DNA of 64,000 nt from Trichoplax adhaerens (taxonomy: Eukaryota; Placozoa; Uniplacotomia; Trichoplacea; Trichoplacidae), in assembly GCF_000150275.1 (NCBI RefSeq), contig NW_002060953.1:1670254-1734253 (forward strand), in the 5' to 3' direction. The notes under the pieces are model-generated. The model was not told the DNA's origin, did not search any database, and saw nothing but the letters and a program-made list of their open reading frames with translations. The position numbers were made by a program, and so were the translations under genes. Every line of letters begins with the position of its first letter. Positions within the stretch are counted from its first letter, which is position 1. This document shows, piece by piece, positions 54,129-63,150 of this stretch.

Positions 54129-56646
54129 GTTAATATTGAAGAGCCTTGACTACGCGCAAATTAGAATCAAAATATTTTAAATCTCAGTATCGAGTGTTTA
54201 TTGCACCATTTCAGATTGACTTGAGACCAATTTCTCTTTAATCAATATTCTACATCCTTTCTCAGCAAATATTAAAGTAATCCAGTTTGTTGCTTATTTG
54301 AGAACCGATTTTATATCATGTCCAGCAAGATCCGTACGATACTGCTATCTTGAAGGTCTATTAACGATGGCATTTTCTTTTCCACATGTTTTGCTATCTT
54401 GAAGTTTGATATTAAAGATGACCAGAAAAATATTTCTCCTTATTTTAAAAAAACACTGCTTTTCCGATTCTTTGTAAGCTTAAATCTTTTAATAAGTTCG
54501 AGTTTTAATATAAAGGTAACATTTTAAAGAATTAAAATAGTAGATGAGAAAACTCTAGCGCACAGCACAGGTTTTAAGTTATAATAAGCGATGTAATACT
54601 ATCAGAGAACCGTTGCAAGAAAGCCCTAGCTTACAATTAGGGAAGTGAATTACTTTCGAGTTGACCTTTAGAATAGCCCCAAAAATGATTTGGAATGCAC
54701 ATATTTATTTAATGAACAAAATCCATATCAATTATCATAATTTTTAATGAACTATGCAAATATTGCTATATTTAATATGATAACATTGATATCGAGAAAT
54801 AACCAATCATTTTATAGCTGTATTTTAATCATTTTGATTTACTGTAAATCCGTGGTAATAAAATGCGAGTCATTTATTTTCAATAGCTGTTGAAAGACGA
54901 ATTGTTGATAACGTGGACTGGAGTTAGTAATTTATGTCAGATCAAAGCAATTAAAGTCTGTCGTTCCTCGAAAAGAGGATACATACTTCGAAAATTATGT
55001 TGTACTGTAAAAAGATAATCATTTTGTAAAATATTTGAAATTTGAATGAGCTCATAAGCCAGCTGCTCTATAAAAAATAAATATAGCTAAAGCTAAGACT
55101 GTAAGGTTGTCTAAATACGTGTTTGTGGAAGATAATTACAGAACGTATTATAGCAATTCCGTTGATATATTGTGTCATCATGCAAGGACATAAATAGATT
55201 GCACAAGAATATATGCTATGAGATTTATATTGTGTCAGTCTAATTAGAAGCACGAATTATGAACGAATTTTCCCCGTAAATTTAACTTTATCAGGCGACC
55301 TTATTGGCAAGATATGTTTATGCTCCTGATAATAATTTTGTAACAAAATGTATAATAATTATGTCGTTTGTAAGTTACGCAGTTGTAAACTGAAAAGAGC
55401 ACTTGGTAGTTGTATAACAAATTTAATTCACGTACTCAAGCAAAGTTTACAAGAAATAAGTTCTCGTGTATTATTTTGTAGACACATTATCACAAAAGCC
55501 TATGTAACATCTTACAAATTTTTAACATATCGCTCGATTGGCTGGCTTTTAATTAAGACGGAGTCAGGCTCTTTAATTAAATTAAAATATGTAAATTTAT
55601 TAGAATAAAAACAAGTTATAGTTGTTTATTGAAATTTAAGGTTCGTCAAGTTGGAGCAGAGTACTTAACTAACGTTGATATTGTTATGATACATTATGCT
55701 CGTAGTAAATCTAGGTTAATGCTATTTCTTACTCTGTAATGATAGCATCAGTTTACTGTGCTGTAGAATTTTGCACTGTAAAATTTGCATTCTACTCTGC
55801 TGTAGAATTCTACACTGTAAAGTTGTCCCTATTGTGCCACCGTAGGTGAACTTATAAAATTCTTATACAACGGACTTGATGTAGATGGTACCCAATTTGG
55901 AAGGTTACTAATCTTTTATTCTGACTTTATTTCTGCATTTTAATTTCAAATTATTCTCTCTTAATGATCAAACGTAAGGCAGTACTTATATTATATCAAA
56001 ATAAGTGAAAAAATATGCTAGTGAAAAAATTTAATGGTACTGCAGTTTTTAATGCTATAGCTGTAGTAGTTTCAATAGCTCGATTTCAACGCTTGCATAC
56101 AACTTGATAAAGCAGTATAATTGAGATAATTTTAGAGGCAAATTTAGAGATAAAAATCTCTGAAGGCCATTTAGTCTTTGGAACATAACTTCACGAATAA
56201 TCGACAGCCATTAAATCAATATTGCTCATATTTTACTTAGAAAACCATCATTCTTTACTCACTGTACATAATATTCAAAATCACTTCTATAATCATAGCC
56301 GTTCGGTTTGATACAGCTGTATTAATACTGATTTTATTAATAAAATCAAAGTAAGGCCTAGTGATTCAAATTCTATTAAATAATTATATATGGCTTTCGC
56401 GGCATTTATAAACCGAACAATCTTAGTTGGAGACTGATTTTAATGAGCATCATAAAATAAATGAAATGACAAAATCTACTTCTTTTACGCGATACTCTAT
56501 CAACTATCAATATAAATTAGTACTTTCAATTAAAGTGCAAGTCAAGTTAGTAATAGATACTCAGGATACTGAATTGAAATTTACAATATCTAAAATCACT
56601 AGTGTTACAATAGACATTATCATTGCTAGTAGTAGCCACTCTTTAC
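54129..56646. other. AT-rich DNA, no firm gene
   Basis: Open frames at 55068-55253 (minus) and 55348-55608 (plus) lack domain similarity. A minus-strand exon-like snippet (FEYYVQ) ending in GTGAGTAAAG near 56268 could belong to the unrecognised gene to its right, but its phase does not fit. Confidence 0.3.
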
Positions 56647-57104
56647 TTTTCTTCTATGATTGGTTAGACGGAATATATATGCAGACAGATCTATAAAGTT
56701 TTTTACGTTTTATCGGTAGATATTATTCCGATCCAAAAATTTATTTCCATTAGTCTAAATCTCTTGCTCAAATTCCACTTACCCTCCCTTGAAATGAGCA
56801 GCGCGGGGGTATTTATACTACTGTTAAATGACTCTGATTATGGGTTCATTTCAATAGGTCAGTATAAGATTCTTACAGTACTTTTTACCTCAAGATTTCT
56901 TCATGTGAAACGAATAGCTCTAACGTAGTCATTTCTGCAGAGTACTGATCATTAAAATAGTATTCGTTTATATCGGTAAGGGTGGCCACTGGGCCTTTCA
57001 ATTTTGATTTTATGTAATATTCTGATGAAAATTGAATAAACATAGAATCTTTATAGAGTTTTCTACACAGCCATTTTGATTGTTGAATTTTCTTATAACA
57101 GTTG
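56647..57104 (-). CDS. Part of an unrecognised multi-exon gene
   Basis: Three exons join in frame: 57104-56889 (or from 57048), 56820-56783 and 56690-56647, with donors GTAAAAAG, GTAAGTGG and GTAAAGAG and phases 2, 1 and 0. The peptide includes KGPVATLTDINEYYFNDQYS, AEMTTLELFVSHEEIL, NTPALLISRE and DLSAYIFRLTNHRRK, which is complex and charged, and the three exons agree in phase, so this is very likely coding. A possible first exon starting ATGTATGGTGATGGCCATGC lies at about 57274 and would fit the later acceptor at 57048. The 3' exons were not found. I do not recognise the family. Confidence 0.5.
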
Positions 57105-57639
57105 CTATCGACAGAGCAAGCTTTGCTTGCATACTCAAGCAATCCTTAGACACATTATCATGATTGGTATAGAATTAACCACTGTACTATGGACATTGTA
57201 CCGCACTGTCGATATCTTACAGTACCTGCTAATCTTAACTTGGCATGGCCATCACCATACATTAGTTATCATCATGTGCTTTGGATTATTAACTAATCTT
57301 AATATAGCATTTCATCCGTGAATGCATTCTTGAAAAGTAGTATTCTACAAGCTTAGCTGTGAATATAGTAGTGCCTGGCTATTACCGGGATATAAATAAT
57401 GTCGAACGGTAATACTATCTGTTAATTATTAACAAATGAGTACATTATCGTAAACCTTCAGCAAAGCGACGTGAATTGTACTAGTATAAATTAAACCTAG
57501 CCTGAAGAACTAATGTTGGCCGAATTAGCCTAACCATTACAAATGATTCTTTACTAGCACATTTTGCATACGTAACCGCGTGTTGCAAATAGTCGATTGC
57601 ATGACATACAACTACTTCGTTGATAAGACGCTAAATGTC
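57105..57639. other. 5' side of the unrecognised gene
   Basis: May contain its first exon (about 57274 down to 57238) on the minus strand. The plus-strand frame here (57076-57321) is hydrophobic and His-rich but begins without ATG and overlaps the better-supported minus-strand exon, so it is treated as a shadow. Confidence 0.3.
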
Positions 57640-58005
57640 TCAAAGTCTAACATAGATACATAGGCGTCTATCCTAATAATCTGCCTATCTCATGATATTT
57701 TGTAACGAAACTAAGTATTGTGAAAATAGACTTTTAGTCACGTTAGTGAGATGTACGGAAGCATAACTTTCTATATCCATCTTAAGACGTATTTGGTAGC
57801 ATGGACGGTAATGGTAGATTCTATGCTATAGTACAGCTGACTATATATAGTAAGGTTTTGAGTTACTATTAAGGTTAGAGGTAAAAATAAAACTGTAATT
57901 CATATATTAGAATATGCTTAGTTTACCTTACTTTGGCTGCTAAGAATAATATTCAGGGCAATACTGTAGTTGTTTCCACATCGGGTTAATGATGATCTGC
58001 TGTAA
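57640..58005 (+). repeat. Long direct repeat, copy 1
   Basis: About 365 bp that recurs at 58790-59140 in the same orientation. Shared blocks include GTATTTGGTAGC-type text, TAGTACAGCTGACTATATA, AGGTAAAAATA, CATATATTAG and TACTTTGGCTG, at perhaps 75-80% identity by eye. No coding frame. Confidence 0.65.
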
Positions 58006-58789
58006 CTTCAACTTCTAGATTGTAATTCAAGCCTATACAAAGCTTTAATTTCCTCAGATGACTATCGATTTTCGCCCTTTCGAGGAACTTGTGCCAAATT
58101 AGCTATAGCATTATTTAATACATAACTTTATTAATGAATCTACTATACAAATGAATCTCAATTCTAGGGATTACTAAGCCTTAGCTTAGAAAAGTGAATT
58201 AACGTCACAATCCACATTTTACTTTTTAAAAATTCGTATAAGCTGTTATGGTAAATTGATCCACTTAATAACGTAATCATGGCCCTTTTACGCATAACGG
58301 AGGTCGGAACAACCTTAACTTAAACAGAATTAAATGGCCAAAAAGCTTGAAATACCCTAGGATATTAATTTTTATAAACCGTGTCGTAGAATTTAAAGTC
58401 GCTTTACTGAATTCTACCGAACAAAATCGTCATTTTGGATTAATGATATTTATGACTCGAAAAAATCCTTGTTTGGCTCTTTCTTAAACTGTAAATTCTT
58501 ACGTTGCAATATTTTACATTATTTGATTTATTTGTACTTAGCCAACTCATGCTAGAAATCATCCAAATCTAAATCTTTGAAAGAGATGGTTGGTGATATA
58601 CGAGAAGTATCATGTTTATAAGAAATAATATTAGCCAATCTATTGGAAATCTGAATCTTATACGATTAATATTAGTAAATATGATAATTCAAACCAATTA
58701 TACTGGCTACATTTTAATACATCTAATAAGTAATATAATACTTGATTTTGTATACAATGGTCTTATAAGTATTTGACGACTGTCCTAAG
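58006..58789. other. DNA between the two long direct repeats, no gene seen
   Basis: About 780 bases without supported coding. If the repeats are remnants of one mobile element this would be its interior, but no reverse-transcriptase, integrase or transposase motif could be read in any frame. Confidence 0.3.
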
Positions 58790-59140
58790 TTACCCTGAGT
58801 TACCAGCTTAGAGTTGCAATATGATATGATTAGGTATTTGTAATGTAACTAGTATTGTTATTGTAGACTGCTAGTCATGTTTAGTATAATGTACGGTAGA
58901 TATTATCCTAAGATATATTTGGTAGCTAGAACTATAGACTGTAGTGGTAGAGACTCTATGCTAGAGTACAGATGACTATATACAGTAAGCTGTTGAGTTA
59001 CTAATATAGCTATAGGTAAAAATAGAACTGTAAATCATATATTAGGATATGGTTAATTCATTATACTTTGGCTGGTGTGAATAATATCTACGTAAGTACT
59101 GTAGTCGTATCCATATTGGATTAATGATGGTCCGCAGTAG
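58790..59140 (+). repeat. Long direct repeat, copy 2
   Basis: Partner of 57640-58005, about 1.15 kb downstream. Unlike copy 1 it runs on into a promoter-like block (TATA box and poly(A)-type signal) at 59215-59345. Confidence 0.65.
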
Positions 59141-59214
59141 AATAATCTTACTAAGAATAATTTAACTAAGTGTAAAATAAGGTAAAAGGTGCCATGCGGA
59201 TTGTAGCTGCGAAT

Positions 59215-59345
59215 GCTACGAAAAGTATAAAAGCATGCAACTTTAGATTATTCTGTTAGTTCGTTCTAGAAGTCTTTAGTAGTAGTAATCGGCTAGAGTA
59301 GAGCTGTGTGTAGTTAATCTTTGTATAAGATTCAATAAAGTCCTT
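59215..59345 (+). promoter_or_regulatory. Compact TATA box plus poly(A)-type signal, LTR-like
   Basis: AAAAGTATAAAAGCATGC at about 59220 is followed, about 110 bases on, by TTCAATAAAGTCC. In between is TCTGTTAGTTCGTTCTAGA, which recalls TTTAGTTCGTTAGTCGG of the LTR-like element at 27.9 kb in the same position after the TATA box. The spacing of promoter and AATAAA suits a short retro-element LTR. No coding body follows. Confidence 0.35.
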
Positions 59346-59777
59346 ATTTTTCTAAATTTTGGAATTTCGTGATTGGGATATATCACAGTATTAAACTATA
59401 TTTTATATCCATTCCAAATATCAACAATACAATTATGAGTAGATTCATTTTATTACTACAGCAGAACAGAACCAAAGGATAATATTTGTCACTCAACCAA
59501 TATAAGAACGATAGCTAGAGTATTCTTCAAGGATTTTAAGGTAGTATTATCAAATATTTGTATGGGATAAACATAAACCATTAGCGCATTAAAACTTAAA
59601 ATATATTATAATTTAGAAGTCTTAAAATTATTTTAGTGATAGTGTTATTTAATCATTACAATTTAGAAAATAAAAAATTGCAATCAAGTTCGAACTAAGG
59701 GGTAATCCTTAAAAATTAATTTACAGCCAAAAATTAAAAGTAATACGAAAATAACTAAATTTGTTTCTTGAATGTCG
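59346..59777. other. AT-rich DNA, no gene seen
   Basis: No supported feature. Confidence 0.35.
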
Positions 59778-59992
59778 TCATTTTATTTTGCTCAAGCTAT
59801 TTCCCGTCTGAGTAGATCTTGCTTGCAAAACTTGACGTATTGAATGATCTAATCGATTTATTACTTCGATAAAACCAATTAGAAATACTCCCGGATACAG
59901 AGTTCCTTTGATTTTATCAGTTTCTATTCGCTGATTGATTGTCCTTGGTTCCATTATTTGCCCCGAAAGAGAAATTTTCATTGATAATTTAC
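59778..59992 (-). CDS. Candidate alternative terminal exon of the CARD-DD gene
   Basis: After an acceptor ATTAGTTTAG the frame enters in phase 1, as all terminal modules in this cluster do. It runs 70 codons (MKISLSGQIMEPRTINQRIE, then YPGVFLIGFIEVINRLDHSI) to a stop at 59778. It lies about 210 bases 3' of the death-domain exon of the 60.2-kb gene, whose stop codon sits just beside a strong GTGAGTG donor. It could be an alternative last exon, a separate small gene starting at ATG 59979, or a relic. Family unknown. Confidence 0.35.
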
Positions 59993-60204
59993 CTAAACTA
60001 ATGAATAACATTTAAGAATATTTAAATCTACCAAGATGATTCTGTTGGTGTACTAAAAATCAATATAATGTCAAATTTTTATTCTTAATTTACAAAAATC
60101 TACTAGCACTTAAGTGGCCGTAACTTTCTTCAAAGTATGAAACTCAACTATTGCATTACAAGGAAGCGAATGTAAGGAAGGTAATTAGAAAACTAGAAAA
60201 TAAA

Positions 60205-61609
60205 TTACTTAACACTCACGAAATCTTTCACAATATCTTTCCTGTCAATTGCAATAAGCACTTTTACTAAAGCTTCAGTGGTTGCTTCATTACCGGACAT
60301 GTTATACCATTTGCTCAAGACCGCTTTTGCTCGATTGAAAACCACACTTTGCTCCTCTGCAATAACACCTACATCTATATTTTCGTTAAGCTTGCCCGCT
60401 AATCTAGTCCAGTCATTACCAATTTTGTCGGCGACAGTGTAAAAGTAGCCCTTCACATTAGCTAAAATTTCCATGAAATCATTTTGAAATAAGATTGGGT
60501 AAGATTAATTTCAATTAGATACTTTAGCGGTATTTCTAGAAGCAAGATTGAACAAATGTAGCTATCCCTTAAACTTGTCTAATTATATTATCAATCCTTA
60601 TATGTCTTGAATTTGCATGATTTCAGTGATAGAAGCTTAATACAGTAATTAATATTAAACATCGATACCAAAATCACTCAGATGTACTTGTTATCGTAAT
60701 CTAACCTGACAATGTTGATTCTACTTCCATCGGTGAGTCAACTGTATGAATAGAGATCATATTAAATTTAGATCACTTACTTGGAATTCATGTATGAACT
60801 GAACATTTTACGTTGTATATTGCTTAAATTTATAGTAGCGCTATAACTTAATTTCCTTGAAAGAAATACTAACCAACATCTTGTCCATTAGGATCTATGA
60901 TTAGTGAGATCGTTGATAGATTTTAATCCATATTTAACAAATCAGATCAGTATTAATAAATAGCTCATAGTATTTCTTTAGTAATTAGTATAATCTAGTA
61001 TTATCAGGGCTACAATAATCATTATACTTTCTATCAGTAGCTATCTCTAATATTACTTCCTTGCTTGCAAACAAGAAGGACAAGCTAGATTCAATAAATT
61101 AACTTACTTGTTCGGTGATCTTTCCGTACTAGCTTGATAGGCGTTCCTGCAATTATGAAATCAATTAGTTTAGGTATAGACCACTAATATATAAAATTGG
61201 CAATTCTAGTAATAAATATAGATCAATTTAATTAGGAAGGGTTAGAGTTCACTTATCAATATAGCACTATTATATTATTCATGCAATAATATTCACTTCA
61301 ATTGAAAGATTGTTTACCTTTAGCATCATCCTGTAGTTTAGCACCGAAAGATTTCACAACATTAACACCATTGCTTTTAAGTAAGTCACAAAACGTATAA
61401 AAATCCTCTTCTGCACGTTCTTCCATTAAGATTTCTAATAGCCTTCCATTCATATCTTCTGTGTGGGTTAAAGCTTTGATATCCGTCACTTGTCTTGTAC
61501 TCAATATCTTTTTCATTTTGAGCCTAGTAAACAATTCTTGGATAGGAACAATTTTAAGGAATTGATCACTATTTTTATCCAATGCAGCCTGAATGTCTGG
61601 ATTGTCCAT
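60205..61609 (-). CDS. CARD-linker-death-domain adaptor (RAIDD-like)
   Basis: Predicted exons: 61609-61318, 61146-61108, 60894-60874, 60461-60205, giving 202 residues from ATG 61609, all junctions phase 1. The CARD reads MDNPDIQAALDKNSDQFLKI, ELFTRLKMKKILSTRQVTDI, EDMNGRLLEILMEERAEEDF, YTFCDLLKSNGVNVVKSFGA. The linkers are TPIKLVRKDHRT (39 bases) and PNGQDV (21 bases). The death domain reads VKGYFYTVADKIGNDWTRLA, then VLSKWYNMSGNEATTEALVK and VLIAIDRKDIVKDFVSVK. The frame is open above the ATG to an acceptor TCACCTCAG at 61651, so the CARD exon may instead be internal (61650-61318) and follow the exon at 62817-62676, whose phase-1 donor fits. In that case the protein gains an N-terminal region. 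It is the closest paralogue of the 43.5-kb gene. Confidence 0.82.
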
Positions 61610-61789
61610 GCTGGATCTATAACGATTACGTTTACTCCACGAAATTTTATCTGAGGTGAATGAAATAGAATTATTAACCACGATCAATATCAGTATGTCG
61701 AAAGCAAGATAAAGTTCTACATCTTTTCACTTTATTTTAAACGATAGAATCTTGACTTACTTAACTATTATTCGTTTCATTAGAGAATA

Positions 61790-62340
61790 TGATCAGATAA
61801 ACTAGGGTTAACTAAGTTGCTAACGCCATTCTTATTTTGTTTTGTGCAACAGGTTAATGATTCACTGCGATGCTTATGATGATGCCTAACATTGATTTTT
61901 ATTTTAAATCATTGAATCTTTATTTAATAAATGACTATTTGTTACTTTGAAATAATTTGATTCGATAAATTAGGGTATGATAAGTTACTAATGCTGTTGT
62001 TACTTCTCCTTGTACAACAGATTAATTTTTCGCTTCGATGCTTATTGGGCACTTACTTTACTTTAAACCACTGAATCTTTATTTATTAACTTAAACAATT
62101 GCATATTGCAATGAGAAGGTTACTCGATAAATTACGGTACTATAAGTTACTGATGAAGTTCTTGTATCTTTTTACGTTATTGCAAATCAATGAATCTTGA
62201 TTTAATTAACGGCCATCCCCACTATTACGAATGTGATTAGATAAACTAAGGTAAACTCTGCTGTTAATGTAGTTCTTACTTCTCTTTGCAATATAGATTG
62301 ATGGTTCATTTCAATGCCTAAAACGATAGCCATTATCATA
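61790..62340 (+). repeat. Degenerate tandem array, unit about 115-165 bp, four copies
   Basis: Units open with GATAAA(C/T)TA(G/A)GGTA, then TAAGTT(G/A)CTAA(C/T)G, and carry TTCTTACTTCTC-like text and a segment ATTGAATCTTTATTTAAT or close. Starts are at about 61791, 61957, 62122 and 62235. The array lies within the putative first intron of the 60.2-kb gene if the upstream exon is used, otherwise in its 5' flank. Confidence 0.65.
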
Positions 62341-62675
62341 CTCATCGTAGTTAAACGTTGACTAAACATGCAGAAGATTAGCTTGAATATTTCCTAAAGG
62401 TTCATCATGCATCTTTCATAACTAGAATGATCATCGAGTAACGAAAAATATAATTTTGATCGAAATGCTTGCACTGCATTCAAGCAATAATCCAACCGAA
62501 AGTAAGCATAAAATTAGATCACTTCCAAAATTAGTTTACTAGCCCACCGAACCGCTAAAAAGGCATGACCATTTATGAAAGCCTTTCTAGCCCAACGAGA
62601 ACATCTTTGGTGATTGATTAGGATGAGTTCATGTTAGAAACAAGAAATAAAATCGCAATTCTGAATGATACTTAC

Positions 62676-62817
62676 TGAATGCAAATCTCGATATCTCTTC
62701 CGGTTTGGCAACAAGATCAATGTGCGTCTTGCATCCACTGCTATTTTTAATGGAGTTTGCGTAGTCTTTATTAACGATGGCTTCCAGAGGCCTTTTTGAC
62801 GCGATAAAATGTCCTCT
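62676..62817 (-). CDS. Upstream exon of the 60.2-kb CARD-DD gene (candidate)
   Basis: The frame runs from an acceptor AAAGAGTAG to a consensus donor (TTCA/GTAAGT, phase 1). It encodes GHFIASKRPLEAIVNKDYAN, then SIKNSSGCKTHIDLVAKPEE and ISRFAFS. The register is supported by a match to the exon at 45790-45925 (KKPQSIVNEVYADAY). A longer frame in another register covers the same bases but lacks that support. Spliced to the acceptor at 61651 it would join the CARD through the stretch KISWSKRNRYRSSM. No ATG lies in this exon, so a further upstream start exon is needed, or it is part of a separate transcript. Confidence 0.45.
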
Positions 62818-62907
62818 CTACTCTTTTTATAGCTAGTTACTACCTGTATGAAGCAATAGAGTAATGGAAACAAATGATTATTGAATAGAGATGAAGGAGG
62901 ATCTGCT

Positions 62908-62930
62908 CATAAATTATTCATGAAGGATTG
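62908..62930 (-). promoter_or_regulatory. Conserved TATA-like element, second copy
   Basis: CATAAATTATTCATGAAGGA followed by TTG, matching 46021-46043. It lies about 90 bases upstream of the exon at 62676-62817, much as the other copy lies about 95 bases upstream of 45925, so element and exon were duplicated together. Confidence 0.4.
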
Positions 62931-63014
62931 ACATAAGCAAGGGTGGTATAAACTTTCTATAGATTATTGATTCGCTGGACTAAAAAAAAGTTCAGGTAGA
63001 TCTTTATTCAAAGG

Positions 63015-63150
63015 CTAAGCAAAGAATTTCTTAGATACTTCACCTATCAATGCTAAAATTCTGGTGGATTCGATGATATTGCCTTCGAATGTGTAATATT
63101 GAAAACTGAATTTTGTAATGCTTATAACTACAGTAGATCTTAAAAGGCAT
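63015..63150 (-). pseudogene. Death-domain C-terminal fragment, probably decayed
   Basis: On the minus strand KFSFQYYTFEGNIIESTRIL then ALIGEVSKKFFA and a stop at 63015-63017. This lines up with the last two helices of the 60.2-kb death domain (WYNMSGNEATTEALVKVL then IAIDRKDIV). Upstream the frame meets a stop where the first helices should be, and no IG.DW block is seen. It is either the broken 3' end of another adaptor gene or a diverged domain split by an unseen intron. Confidence 0.4.

Noticed and set aside
57076-57321. Plus-strand hydrophobic, His-rich frame
   Set aside because: It overlaps a better-supported minus-strand exon with consistent splice phases and starts without ATG.
58863-59393. 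Full LTR with TGT..ACA ends and a GTAT target duplication
   Set aside because: The GTAT motif and bases further upstream are also shared with the repeat copy at 57.6-58.0 kb, so they belong to the repeat and do not mark an insertion boundary.
62634-62873. Longer minus-strand frame in another register over the upstream exon
   Set aside because: The paralogous exon at 45.8 kb matches the shorter register, and only that register ends in the right phase for the CARD exon.
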